Origin: Candidatus Falkowbacteria bacterium
GTDB lineage: Bacteria > Patescibacteriota > Patescibacteriia > Patescibacteriales > Patescibacteriaceae
DNA: 64,000 nucleotides
Direction: 5' to 3'
Assembly: GCA_016699775.1 (NCBI GenBank)
Contig: CP065010.1
Location: 310,001 to 374,000, forward strand
The notes under the pieces are model-generated. The model was not told where the DNA came from, did no database searches, and was given only the letters and a program-made list of their open reading frames with translations. Positions 47,895 to 56,150 of the stretch are shown one piece after another (positions within the stretch are counted from its first letter, which is position 1; each line of letters opens with the position of its first letter). A program made the translations under genes and the position numbers.

Positions 47895-50108
47895 TTATAA
47901 AATTAACCTGCTTAATAAATATGAAAGGGTTGATTCAGCTCCTTGGTTTAGATTGATTTCATTTTCTCGTAAACCATCATAGCATCCACCTGAGCTTTGA
48001 TCATACATAATTCGACCCAAAACATTTCCACCCAGGAACCAATCAAAGGTTTTATAAGCACATTTTTGATAATATCTATCTTGGCTAATTTCATACATGC
48101 TTTTTAAAGCCGTAATTGTCGTGGCCACATCTTCGGGCTGTTGATCAAATTTATGACGATGACCTCCACGTTTAAACCATCCATCTTGACCGATTGGAAT
48201 ATAGATTCCATCTTCAAATGTATGGGAGATTAAAAAGTCCAAAGTTTTTTTGCCAATTGTATAATATTCTTGGTTTCCAGTAATTTTTGAACTGATTATC
48301 AAAGCTTCGGGAATAGCTCCGTTTGAATAGGATAAAATTTGCTCAAACCATTCCCAGTCTTTTGCATTATTAGCTCGGTAATGGCTAACCAAGAGATCGC
48401 ATCCGGCAATAAGGTTATCTAAATATTTAGGATTTGCTTCTTCTTTAAGAAAAATGGCTAAACTTTTAATATATGAGGCAATGGCTCGGGGTGATGTAAA
48501 TTTTTTTGCATTTTCAATACTTTTTTCATACATTTGACGAGCTTTATTTTTTATTTCTTTGGGTAAAAAATGAGCTGTGGCTGTTATTGATAACGCGTAA
48601 AGAGCTCGACCATTGGCATCTTCTAGATTTTCATGATTATTTTGGATACTACTATGAATACGTTCAGCTGTAACATAGTTTTCAAAGACCCCGTTTTCGT
48701 GATGAACAAAGGCTAAAAAATGTAAATAGATTTCAATTAGACGTAAAATTGTCTTTGATTTTTTATGTTGATAGTAGAGAACCGTGAATTGTAAGGCTCT
48801 AGCGTTGTCATCTAAGGTATAGCCTGAAGTAAGATCAGGCTCAGTTAATAATGCAAATTGAATAATTCCAAAATCAGTAGTTAATTTTTTTAAATGCCGT
48901 AAACTTATTTTTGGAGCTCTTTTTTCACTTTCTTTTAATTCTGGTACATTGCGGACAAAAGTTCTCATATAAGCAATACAAACATTGGCCCACGTCATAT
49001 TACGGGTTTTGAAATAGGCTAATTTTCCTAAGGAATTTTGACGTTCAGGACTACTAAGTAAGTTGATAAGGGCTTGGCTTATCTGTTTAGAATTTCTAAA
49101 ATCTACCAGAATCCCAGACTCAGAAGTTACATCTTCTTTGGCTTGAGCAAAAGCAGTAGAAATAACCGGTCGACCAGCGCCCATTGCATAGGATAATGTT
49201 CCAGAAACGGCTTGATTGGGGTCAAGCGGTGTGGCCAGATAAATATCTGTAGCACTTAAATAGGTTAAGAGTTGGCTGGTTTTAATATATGAATTAATAA
49301 AACGTATGTTCTCGTTTAGACCTAGTTCTGCAATACGTTGTTGTAGAGAATCTCGGTACGCTTCGCCCTCTTCTTGAATAATTACCGGGTGAGTAGCTCC
49401 AATAATAAGATAGAGAATATGTGGATACTGTTTAATAACTTCGGGTAACGCTTCAATAACATATTCAATACCTTTGCCTCGACTTAATAAACCAAATGTT
49501 GAAATTATTGTTTTGTCAGTCGGTAGTCCAAGAATTTTTTTTGATTGAATGCTTGGGGCAAAAAGAGTTGGATGAATTCCATGTGGGATAACAGTAATTT
49601 GCTCGGAAGGGATGGCATAGATTGACTCCAGAATTTTCTTTGAAGTATGAGTCATGGTGGTGATTTGCTGTGCTCGTTTGGCCAAGGCTTGAACAACTTG
49701 TTTCATTTCCGGTGGGGGATCAGGGAGAACGGTATGAAAAGTTATGATCAAGGGTTTTTCTAAGGCTGAAGTAAAATGAAGTAAGTAATCACCATAATTC
49801 CCACCATAAATTCCAAATTCGTGTTGAATGGACACGACTTTAATTTGTGGTGCAGTGTTAATTTTTTCAGCTATTTTTACATAGTCTTCAAGGTAATTTT
49901 TTCTAAGATAGGCAACGACATTACTTGGATATTGATCTATAATTGCCGGGTCGCTATTAATAGCAATAATTTTTGATTCAATGGCCGGAGCATATAATTG
50001 ATTAAAAGCGGTTGATAAATCACTGGTAAACGTCGCAATACCACATTTCTGAGGTGGAAACGTTGAAAGAGACACAATCCAAGATTTATGTGGTTGTTTA
50101 GTAAACAT
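47895..50108 (-). CDS. GT4-like glycosyltransferase with alpha-helical C-terminal domain
   Basis: Protein of 737 residues. Residues 10-395 are a GT-B glycosyltransferase: TFPPQKCGIATFTSDL, IQHEFGIYGGNYGDYLL, TITFHTVLPDPPP-type segments, VIPHGIHP, TFGLLSRGKGIEYVIEAL and ATPLDPNQAVSGTLSYAMGAGRPVIST in the donor site. Residues 420-737 are mostly helical with repeated AxxxYxxS and W/G patterns (DNARALQFTVLYY; ANGRALYALS; QQPEDVATTITAL), like an (alpha/alpha)6 barrel. The GH130 gene lies upstream by 20 bases on the same strand; both probably act on mannose-type glycans. Confidence 0.85.
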   Translation of the reverse strand: MFTKQPHKSWIVSLSTFPPQKCGIATFTSDLSTAFNQLYAPAIESKIIAINSDPAIIDQYPSNVVAYLRKNYLEDYVKIAEKINTAPQIKVVSIQHEFGIYGGNYGDYLLHFTSALEKPLIITFHTVLPDPPPEMKQVVQALAKRAQQITTMTHTSKKILESIYAIPSEQITVIPHGIHPTLFAPSIQSKKILGLPTDKTIISTFGLLSRGKGIEYVIEALPEVIKQYPHILYLIIGATHPVIIQEEGEAYRDSLQQRIAELGLNENIRFINSYIKTSQLLTYLSATDIYLATPLDPNQAVSGTLSYAMGAGRPVISTAFAQAKEDVTSESGILVDFRNSKQISQALINLLSSPERQNSLGKLAYFKTRNMTWANVCIAYMRTFVRNVPELKESEKRAPKISLRHLKKLTTDFGIIQFALLTEPDLTSGYTLDDNARALQFTVLYYQHKKSKTILRLIEIYLHFLAFVHHENGVFENYVTAERIHSSIQNNHENLEDANGRALYALSITATAHFLPKEIKNKARQMYEKSIENAKKFTSPRAIASYIKSLAIFLKEEANPKYLDNLIAGCDLLVSHYRANNAKDWEWFEQILSYSNGAIPEALIISSKITGNQEYYTIGKKTLDFLISHTFEDGIYIPIGQDGWFKRGGHRHKFDQQPEDVATTITALKSMYEISQDRYYQKCAYKTFDWFLGGNVLGRIMYDQSSGGCYDGLRENEINLNQGAESTLSYLLSRLIL

Positions 50109-50128
50109 ATATTCAGCGCAATAGAATG

Positions 50129-51163
50129 TTAAAGAGTTGGTGGGTATTTTTTAAGTTCAGTAAGTAAATTGGAAAGGGAAGTAGATTTTAGGCCAATACG
50201 GGTATCAGCCGCTCCATAGTAAATATCTAATGTATCGTCATGAATGATGGCGCTGGTTGGAAAGACAACATTATTAACATTGCCTTCTTTTTCCCATGTT
50301 TCTTCTGGAGAAAAAAGTGGGTAAGGTAGACGGCCAATAATTTTTTTGGGATTTTCTAAATCAAGGAGAGCAGCTCCGGCAGAGTAACGAACAATATGAT
50401 CATTTTCTTCCACGGCATGATAAATGAGAAGCCAGCCGTCAGGAGTCTCAAGTGGGGGGCAACCACCACCAATATACCTATTTTCAAAAGGAAACTCTGG
50501 TTTAAGCAAACTTGTGTTATTAAAATGTTCAAAATAGTGGTGCCAGAAAGCTGGACTTAAATCGGAAAAATCTTTAAAGGTAACAACTTGAATGCTTGGC
50601 ATTATTCGATGTGCCATCCAAAAAAGTCCATTAATTTTTTTAGGGAAAATAAATATATCTTTATCCCAGACACGAACATCTAGTCCGTTATATATCATTA
50701 CTTGGCGAGCATATTCAAAATAAAGACGTGGAGTATGAGCATTTTCCTCTATCAAGGCTAATGCTTCACGATAGGGAATTTGTGGGGAAATAATACCTTG
50801 CTTTGTAAAATGTACTAAGTCTGGGCTTGTGGCATAGGCTCCAAGTGCATTTTTTCCATCAAAGGCAGTATAAAATAAATAATAAGTTCCTTCTAAGAAA
50901 ATAATTCGTGGATCTTCCATTCCGTGCTTTTCATATTCAAATTCCGGAACTAAGACAGGATGATCAAGTCGTTTGATTACTGTATGATCTTTTATTTGAC
51001 AATATCCAATACAAGAAAAAGTTCCTTCTTGAACTGCTCGGTAGAACATATGAACTATGCCATCAATTTCTATGCAACCAGGATTAAAGACACCTTGATT
51101 TTCAAATGGTAGTTCTGTTGATTCAAGAATAATTCCTTGATTATTAATCCGTATTTGTGACAT
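50129..51163 (-). CDS. GH130-family glycosidase/phosphorylase
   Basis: Five-bladed beta-propeller enzyme of 344 residues. GVFNPGCIEIDGIVHMFYRAV, YCQIKDHTVIKRLDHPVL, GMEDPRIIFLEGTYYLFYTAFDG (the catalytic Asp block), YIGGGCPPLETP, DGWLLIYHAV and NVVFPTSAIIHDDTLDIYYGAADTRIG match GH130 (mannoside phosphorylase or beta-1,2-mannosidase group). Whether it is a phosphorylase or hydrolase cannot be told. It starts the pair with the GT4-like enzyme, in the order GH130-GT4. Confidence 0.93.
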   Translation of the reverse strand: MSQIRINNQGIILESTELPFENQGVFNPGCIEIDGIVHMFYRAVQEGTFSCIGYCQIKDHTVIKRLDHPVLVPEFEYEKHGMEDPRIIFLEGTYYLFYTAFDGKNALGAYATSPDLVHFTKQGIISPQIPYREALALIEENAHTPRLYFEYARQVMIYNGLDVRVWDKDIFIFPKKINGLFWMAHRIMPSIQVVTFKDFSDLSPAFWHHYFEHFNNTSLLKPEFPFENRYIGGGCPPLETPDGWLLIYHAVEENDHIVRYSAGAALLDLENPKKIIGRLPYPLFSPEETWEKEGNVNNVVFPTSAIIHDDTLDIYYGAADTRIGLKSTSLSNLLTELKKYPPTL

Positions 51164-51303
51164 AGATCTGACTGCAAAAGTTCAAAATATCGCACCTCTT
51201 CTTAATGCTAGTTTAGCATTTTAAGACTAAAGATGATACTTGCCAAATCATTAAAAATAAGCTATAATTAAAGCTAATTAGCGTATATAAAAAATATTTT
51301 TAT

Positions 51304-51563
51304 ATGATAGATCCCCAAGCTTTAGATCAACTAATAACACAATTAATACATAAAAAAATCAGGAAATTAATGATGAAAATCGTGTTTCTTTTACTGAAGA
51401 AATAGTTGATCGTATAAATGATAGTATTTTGCGCAATATCCCCGATGAGAAGTTACCGGAATTTGAACAAATTCTTGAAGAAGGGGATGAGGAAAAAGTA
51501 AAAATTTTTATTCGTCAACAGATTCCAAATTTGGAATATGTTGTAACACATGCCCTAAGTTAA
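51304..51563 (+). pseudogene. DUF5663-like protein with a frameshift
   Basis: ATG 51304 starts MIDPQALDQLITQLIHKK, then the frame shifts at a run of seven A (51352-51358). One more A restores NQEINDENRVSFTEEIVDRI and the conserved end LPEFEQILEEGDEEKVKIFI, IPNLEYVVTHAL. This is the pattern of the DUF5663 family of short CPR proteins. The restored length is about 86 residues. A terminator follows at 51592-51630. Error in the homopolymer is the simplest reading. Confidence 0.7.
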
Positions 51564-51591
51564 TTTACTTTACTATCGTAAAAATTTTGAG

Positions 51592-51630
51592 AAAAAAAAT
51601 CCCCCCGGTCATTCGACTGGGGGGATTTTT
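51592..51630 (+). terminator. Terminator after the DUF5663-like gene
   Basis: AAATCCCCCC and GGGGGGATTT arms with inner GTC-ATTC-GAC, then a T run. The same inner stem-loop GTCATTCGAC recurs in the cspA terminator. Confidence 0.9.
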
Positions 51631-51637
51631 AAGGAAC

Positions 51638-52197
51638 CTGTACAACATCACGAGATCGTGAGTGCAGGATGAATGCCCACTTACCACTCCCGAGTGAGCG
51701 AGGGAGGGGTACGCTATAGGCATGAGAATTCGAAGCCTTAACCATTCGTCATATCAGCACCAGTATCATATGTGGGGAACTAAGTACCGACGCAAGTTTC
51801 CCAAAAGCAGTTAAACCAGAGCTCGAGACTATCTTCATCATGCCAGAAAAACCCAGAGCTCCATATGATAGCTATAACACTGATCATGACCATCTATGCA
51901 AATTGAAACCCCAGATATAACAGTGTCTACCGTCGTGCAACAACTCAAGTCACTTGCGAGTGCTCATCTCAAGAAGAAATATAAATTTATCAAAACATGT
52001 ATTTAGACGGCAGTCTGAGCGTTGGGTATTTCTCATCCACCATTGGCCTGAATGAACAACAGATTAGGAAATATATTGAGTACCAGGGAAAAGAGGATCT
52101 TCCCAAGCCAGCAGGCTTTGAATTCTCATGAACCCCAAAGGAAACCCCGTATGAAAAAAGTCATCCCGAAGGGTGACTTTTTGAGTGCGGGGAGGAG
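51638..52197 (+). mobile_element. Decayed IS200/IS605-family element
   Basis: A left-end hairpin (CCTG...CAGG with CACGA-GA-TCGTG, 51638-51667), a broken tnpA (51722-52131) and a right-end structure (CCCCG/CGGGG enclosing AAAGTCA...TGACTTT, 52145-52193) give an element of about 560 bases. Base composition is richer in G and C than the flanks, consistent with transfer. No tnpB is present. Exact ends and the target site cannot be set without an intact relative. Confidence 0.7.
51722..52131 (+). pseudogene. tnpA: IS200-type transposase TnpA, broken
   Basis: Y1 (HUH) transposase fragments in several frames. MRIRSLNHSSYQHQYHMWGTKYRRKF is the N-terminus; a stop or shift follows. DHDHL is the HUH pair region. 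Then QIETPDITVSTVVQQLKSLAS and HLKKKYKFIK in one frame, and MYLDGSLSVGYFSSTIGLNEQQIRKYIEYQ in another, with the catalytic Tyr in IRKYIEY. At least three frame changes and one stop make it inactive. It keeps good similarity otherwise, so the decay is recent or partly due to sequence error. Confidence 0.85.
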
Positions 52198-52210
52198 GTC
52201 ATTATAGGAC

Positions 52211-52606
52211 TTATTTTTTTATGTCTTGCCAGACGCCAATTGTATTACCTTCTGTATCTTTGATATAGGCATACCAGCCCATTCCACCAACGACCTTTTT
52301 TTCCATGACAACTGATCCACCTGAAGCTTTGATTTTTTCAATAATAGTATCAAGGTCATCCACAACTACTGCAATAGTTGGGGTAGTAATAGGAAAATCT
52401 TGACCACGTTGAAACATTCCACCATTGATAAAACCTGTTTCTAGCATTTTGTTTTGTTCATCCATGGGGCCAGTATAAAGTCCAATATAGGGAGCGCCAT
52501 CTGGCATTGGCCAATCCATTGTTTTCCAGCCAAAAATATTTTCATAAAAAGCTCGAGCGCGGCCAGTATCATCAACCGGAATTTCAAAATGTTGTACTTT
52601 ATTCAT
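52211..52606 (-). CDS. VOC-family (glyoxalase-fold) protein
   Basis: Small metal-dependent enzyme or binding protein of 131 residues. HFEIPVDDTGRARAFYENIFGWKT is the usual start of this group (first metal His). VDDLDTIIEKIKASGGSVV, PITTPTIAVVV and GWYAYIKDTEGNTIGVWQ (last Glu/Gln ligand region) follow. This is the YdcF/lactoylglutathione-lyase-like subgroup often found singly. The substrate is unknown. A second VOC gene lies 40 bases upstream on the same strand, so they are likely co-transcribed. Confidence 0.93.
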   Translation of the reverse strand: MNKVQHFEIPVDDTGRARAFYENIFGWKTMDWPMPDGAPYIGLYTGPMDEQNKMLETGFINGGMFQRGQDFPITTPTIAVVVDDLDTIIEKIKASGGSVVMEKKVVGGMGWYAYIKDTEGNTIGVWQDIKK

Positions 52607-52645
52607 AGATATATGTTTATTAATAAATTTTATAAAAATATAGTA

Positions 52646-53131
52646 TCAGGAATTAGTTAATTCTGCTAGTAGATTATTAAGATCAAGTGGTTGTGAAATC
52701 ATTTCTATTTTTCCTTGAGCATTTTTTGGCCATTGATTATTTGGTCTATCGATATATAGTTCAACGCCAATGTTATCAGGATCTTTTAAATAAATTGCTT
52801 CAGAAACCCCATGATCAGAAGCACCTTCAAGTGGGTAGTTTGCTTGTTGTATGTTTTGCACAACTTTTGCTAATTCAAGACGACTTGGTAATAAAATAGC
52901 AAAATGATATAAACCAGCTTGTTGTGAATTTGCTGGTCCAATCCCTGGACCTGACCAGGTATTTAATCCAATGTGGTGATGGTAGCCCCCTGCTGATAAA
53001 AAAACCGCAGAATCACCATAGTAAGTAACAACTTCAAAACCCAGAATATCACGATAAAAGGTAAGTGATTTTTCTAAGTTTGAGACAGTTAGATGCACAT
53101 GACCGATCCTTGTTTCAGGATGAATTGACAT
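52646..53131 (-). CDS. VOC-family dioxygenase-like protein (CatE group)
   Basis: Protein of 161 residues with one VOC fold: IGHVHLTVSNLEKSLTFYRDILGFEV (first His), LSAGGYHHHIGLNTW (His pair), GLYHFAILLPSRLELAKVV (second half) and SEAIYLKDPDNIGVELYID with the Glu ligand. This is the first domain of catechol 2,3-dioxygenase-like CatE proteins; the usual second domain is missing. Start ATG 53131 is supported by the family N-terminus. Reaction unknown. Confidence 0.92.
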   Translation of the reverse strand: MSIHPETRIGHVHLTVSNLEKSLTFYRDILGFEVVTYYGDSAVFLSAGGYHHHIGLNTWSGPGIGPANSQQAGLYHFAILLPSRLELAKVVQNIQQANYPLEGASDHGVSEAIYLKDPDNIGVELYIDRPNNQWPKNAQGKIEMISQPLDLNNLLAELTNS

Positions 53132-53150
53132 ACTCTGATGTTTAATAGAT

Positions 53151-53321
53151 TTAAATACCCTGCGAAAGTTTATAACCAGCCCAGATTCCTAGGCCTCCAC
53201 CGACCGCACTAAGGATTACTCCTAAAAATGAAAATGTATTTCCTCCCCAGAGGAGAGGAATAAAACTTCCGACGGTTGAACCAATAAGTAGGCCTAGCCA
53301 GATTAAGAATTTTGAGTTCAT
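53151..53321 (-). CDS. Small membrane protein, unknown
   Basis: A 56-residue protein with two Gly-rich membrane helices: FLIWLGLLIGSTVGSFIPLL and FLGVILSAVGGGLGIWAGY, with a short loop WGGNTF between. It starts at ATG 53321 and ends at TAA 53151. It sits between the VOC gene and the DUF2061 gene, all on the - strand with small gaps (about 20 and 6 bases), so it is probably in one transcript with them. The helical hairpin pattern resembles GlsB/YeaQ-type small proteins, but that is only a guess. Confidence 0.7.
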   Translation of the reverse strand: MNSKFLIWLGLLIGSTVGSFIPLLWGGNTFSFLGVILSAVGGGLGIWAGYKLSQGI

Positions 53322-53327
53322 ATACAA

Positions 53328-53534
53328 TTAGTTTCGTTTTGCCCAGTGAATATTATTCCAGATTCGTTCATAAAGATAGTAGGTTGCCATAATAACAAGG
53401 GCAGAGATAATAGTGATTTGGGATGACTGGCCAATATCACCAGTATAGAGCCAAGCGACAAACCAGGTGATTGAAGACCCAATGATTCGCCAAATAATAG
53501 TTTTTACCAGGGTTCGTTGGTGAGAGTCTTTCAT
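53328..53534 (-). CDS. DUF2061 membrane protein
   Basis: A 68-residue protein with two helices. RTLVKTIIWRIIGSSITWFVAWLYTGDIG and ALVIMATYYLYERIWNNIHW fit DUF2061, where the WR.IG..T and YY.YER.W blocks are conserved. The role of the family is unknown; it is often found near sulfur or membrane genes in other bacteria. It starts at ATG 53534 after a terminator-like hairpin, and six bases separate it from the next small gene. Confidence 0.9.
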   Translation of the reverse strand: MKDSHQRTLVKTIIWRIIGSSITWFVAWLYTGDIGQSSQITIISALVIMATYYLYERIWNNIHWAKRN

Positions 53535-53581
53535 TACAGAATGTTAAGTAAATATATAATAGTAGTATATCATTAATCAAC

Positions 53582-53612
53582 AAAAAAGCCGGTATTAACC
53601 GGCCGTTTTGTT
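53582..53612 (-). terminator. Terminator of the 53630 gene
   Basis: GCCGG (53588-53592) and CCGGC (53599-53603) with T run on the - strand. Confidence 0.8.
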
Positions 53613-53629
53613 TGCTATGAGTTTTTTGT

Positions 53630-54154
53630 TTATTTAATTGTAGAACGAAATTCCTTTGGTCCAAAGCCCATACCATGGGTTTTGTGATGACCAATACCTT
53701 TGCCAACCATACCAAACATTAAATATTCTTTAGGAATATTATTGTCTTGTGCCCACTGCTTGAGAGAATCCATTTGTTCTTTCATAGCAGTTCGACGCTC
53801 GGCCTCAGTTTTACTGTCCAAGCTTGCCATAAATGATTTAATTTCATTTGATTTGGCAATGATTGTATCAGCTTGTTTCTGAGTCAATTTCTTATCAGCT
53901 ACCGCCTGGTTAAGACGATTAGTGAAAGCTGTGAGATGCAGAGCTTCCATGCTTGCACGTCGCTCGGTTTTAACTTGATCAACTACAGTTTGTACTTCAG
54001 TTGGATTAAGATTAAATTTTGTAGCTAGTGCGCTGACAAGTGCATCGCTTGGGGTTTGCCCTTCAGATTTTGAGGCAGCAAAGGCTGTACTTACCCCTAA
54101 TATTGCCAATCCCAACACCGGTAGAATGACATAGGGGATAATTTTTTTATTCAT
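53630..54154 (-). CDS. Exported helical protein, DUF2680-like
   Basis: Exported protein of 174 residues. Signal peptide 1-27 (IPYVILPVLGLAILGVSTAFAA). The mature part is helical: SDALVSALATKFNLNPTEVQTVVDQV, then RRASMEALHLTAFTNRLNQAVADKKLTQKQADTIIAK. This two-helix pattern (N-P-x-x-V and KLTxxQADxI) is found in DUF2680-type and related proteins in Gram-positives and CPR. A His/Gly/Met-rich tail (GKGIGHHKTHGMGFG) may bind metal. Role unknown. Confidence 0.75.
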   Translation of the reverse strand: MNKKIIPYVILPVLGLAILGVSTAFAASKSEGQTPSDALVSALATKFNLNPTEVQTVVDQVKTERRASMEALHLTAFTNRLNQAVADKKLTQKQADTIIAKSNEIKSFMASLDSKTEAERRTAMKEQMDSLKQWAQDNNIPKEYLMFGMVGKGIGHHKTHGMGFGPKEFRSTIK

Positions 54155-54264
54155 GAGCGTAAATTAAATTAATTATTAGTAAGTCGACCTTTGATCACCA
54201 TATCCAAGAAAGGATAATGGCAAGGGTTGGAGATGGATCCGTTCTCCTACTTATTAATACAAAT

Positions 54265-55062
54265 CTATTTCAGTTTTATTTCATTATTTTTTTCGTGATT
54301 TTTTTCTTTTGAATCACGACGATATGGAGCTGTGCGAACTCCATACGGTGTGCCAACCGGTTGTACCCCATAGGCTTTAATAATATTACCCTGTCTATCT
54401 CCTAAGACAACCACTACTTCTTCAACTCGGATGCCTTGTCGAGGAAAGATAGTTCGTGGAGAGACTTCAACCATGAGAATTTCAAATTCTTGATTTCGTA
54501 AACTAAAGCCAGAAGGAATTTTTTCTATAACTTTACCCATCGTTATATTATTTGGATGTTTATTACAAAATCTATTATACATTCCACCAGCTACGGGAAG
54601 GTTTTTTTCTTCAGCTTGCAGGAGTAATCCAGAGTGCAGGGGAGTAAGAGCAATTAGAAAACCACCAACTGAAGCAAAAATGATAATTCCCAGTGCTGAA
54701 TATAGGAGTGGACGACCATAGGCAAAGGAATATTTTTTAACTAAGAAGCCAACAATGATAACAAACAATAAAGCTAAGAAAATAAGGAGCCAGGGGAGTG
54801 AAATGAATAAAGCACCCCAGCCTTGTACTCCAAAACTTGGCATAAACCAACTTCCATTTTGACGAAGGGTAAAGACAATAAAGCTAACAAGATAGAGTAA
54901 ACTTAGAGCGGCTAAAATTGTCCCAACAACTAATAAAGAGATATTAAGAATAAAATGCCATTTTGGTCGCATGCGCACATCATCTTTTTGAATAGTTTCT
55001 AAGATGTTTTCAGCTAAAGGCGATTGTTTTTTTATATTTTTTGATGTGGATTCGGAATTCAT
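54265..55062 (-). CDS. Membrane protein coupled to the ECF sigma gene
   Basis: Protein of 265 residues. A cytoplasmic N-terminus (SPLAENILETIQKDDVRMRPKWHF) is followed by three membrane helices (residues 38-62, 82-108, 118-140), and an outer C-terminal domain with one Cys (RFCNKHPNNITMGKVIEKIP) and a basic Lys/Asn-rich end. The ATG overlaps the sigma-gene stop by four bases. This is the usual CPR arrangement of an ECF sigma factor with a membrane regulator, so it probably acts as the anti-sigma factor. No standard anti-sigma domain is seen. Confidence 0.75.
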   Translation of the reverse strand: MNSESTSKNIKKQSPLAENILETIQKDDVRMRPKWHFILNISLLVVGTILAALSLLYLVSFIVFTLRQNGSWFMPSFGVQGWGALFISLPWLLIFLALLFVIIVGFLVKKYSFAYGRPLLYSALGIIIFASVGGFLIALTPLHSGLLLQAEEKNLPVAGGMYNRFCNKHPNNITMGKVIEKIPSGFSLRNQEFEILMVEVSPRTIFPRQGIRVEEVVVVLGDRQGNIIKAYGVQPVGTPYGVRTAPYRRDSKEKNHEKNNEIKLK

Positions 55063-55619
55063 ATGGATGGGTGATTTTTTAAATACAGTTTTTGCAATAA
55101 TTTTTTACCTCTTCGTAACCGTATTCCGACTGTTGCAACCGGTATATGCATGATTGAAGAAATTTGTATATAGTCCATGTCTTCAAAGTAGTAAAGAATA
55201 AGTGGTTCACGATATTTTACATCTAGTGTTTCAAGGCAGGTTTCCAGGGCATCTTTTAGATCTTGCTCATTAATTTCTTTGTCAGGTGGATGAGCGGAAA
55301 CAGGATGAGGAAAAATTGTATCGGGATCAAAAAAAGCGACGGGCTCTCGACCACGTTTTTTTATTATATTAATAAATTCATTGTGGGCAATGCGGTAGAG
55401 CCAGGGTGAAAAACGACGTGTTGGGTCAAAACTTTTGATGTTTCGATAGGCTTTAATGAAAACTTCTTGAATGGCGTCTTGAGCATCATCATAACCAAAC
55501 AAAAATCGCCTCGCATAGCGCATCATTTTTGGTTCATAGCGATTAACAAGTTCTTTAAAGGCATAGACATCACCGCTTTGGACAAGCAGGACGATTGCCT
55601 CATCAGTTTGTGTAACCAT
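55059..55619 (-). CDS. ECF RNA polymerase sigma factor (RpoE-like)
   Basis: Sigma factor of 186 residues. Region 2: AFKELVNRYEPKMMRYARRFLFGYDDAQDAIQEVFIKAY and FSPWLYRIAHNEFINIIKKRGR. Region 4: ALETCLETLDVKYREPLILYYFEDMDYIQISSIMHIPVATVGIRLRRGKKLL. It is closer to the RpoE/SigW type than the factor at 32256. It is translationally coupled with the membrane protein at 54265. The promoter targets are not apparent in the window. Confidence 0.95.
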   Translation of the reverse strand: MVTQTDEAIVLLVQSGDVYAFKELVNRYEPKMMRYARRFLFGYDDAQDAIQEVFIKAYRNIKSFDPTRRFSPWLYRIAHNEFINIIKKRGREPVAFFDPDTIFPHPVSAHPPDKEINEQDLKDALETCLETLDVKYREPLILYYFEDMDYIQISSIMHIPVATVGIRLRRGKKLLQKLYLKNHPSI

Positions 55620-55711
55620 AGGTGTTGTTATGTATATAATACACCACAGTAGGCTATTTGTTTCATTTTTTATCTATAATAAGCAAAAATCAAGGTATTT
55701 CTAATGAAACC

Positions 55712-55740
55712 TTGACACAAATAATTATTTATGATATAAT
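55712..55740 (+). promoter_or_regulatory. Perfect consensus promoter of cspA
   Basis: TTGACA (55712-55717), 17 bases, TATAAT (55735-55740). The start near 55747 gives a leader of about 80 bases. Confidence 0.8.
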
Positions 55741-55827
55741 TAATTTGTAATATATAAGAGGTTTGTGACGTAGTCGATTCAAAAAAACATCTATCTATCT
55801 TACGCTTTTATTCACTCAATAAAATCC

Positions 55828-56026
55828 ATGAACGGTACAATTAAAAAATTTGACGGAAAAGGGTTTCGGATTCATTTCTTCTGAAGGTCAGGAAAAGGAT
55901 TTGTTCTTCCATAGTAACAACTTGGTAGGCGTCCAATTCAGCGATCTTCGCGAAGGCGATGCTGTTTCTTACGAAACAGAACAATCTGAAAAAGGTTTGA
56001 ACGCCGTCAACGTTCAACGCATCTAA
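55828..56026 (+). pseudogene. cspA: Cold-shock protein with a frameshift
   Basis: RNA chaperone of the cold-shock domain. MNGTIKKFDGKGF then a shift: one T too many in the TTT at 55864-55866 gives a stop after a few codons, while removing it restores the RNP1 end (GKGFGFISSEG), RNP2 (DLFFHSNNL) and the terminal LREGDAVSYETEQSEKGLNAVNV. The restored length is 65 residues, the normal size. The strong promoter, leader and terminator show that the gene is expressed, so the shift is probably a sequence error. Confidence 0.92.
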
Positions 56027-56035
56027 GACATTTGT

Positions 56036-56075
56036 CTTAAAAAAACATCCAGTCATTCGACTGGGTGTTTTTTTA
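56036..56075 (+). terminator. cspA terminator
   Basis: AAAACA-CCCAGTC-ATTC-GACTGGG-TGTTTT type stem followed by a T run; inner loop as in the 51592 terminator. Confidence 0.9.
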
Positions 56076-56150
56076 TATTTACTTTATTCTTAAGCAATCC
56101 TTTCCATCATAATAGACCTGGAAAGGGATTATAATTTTAGACTGTACTTA

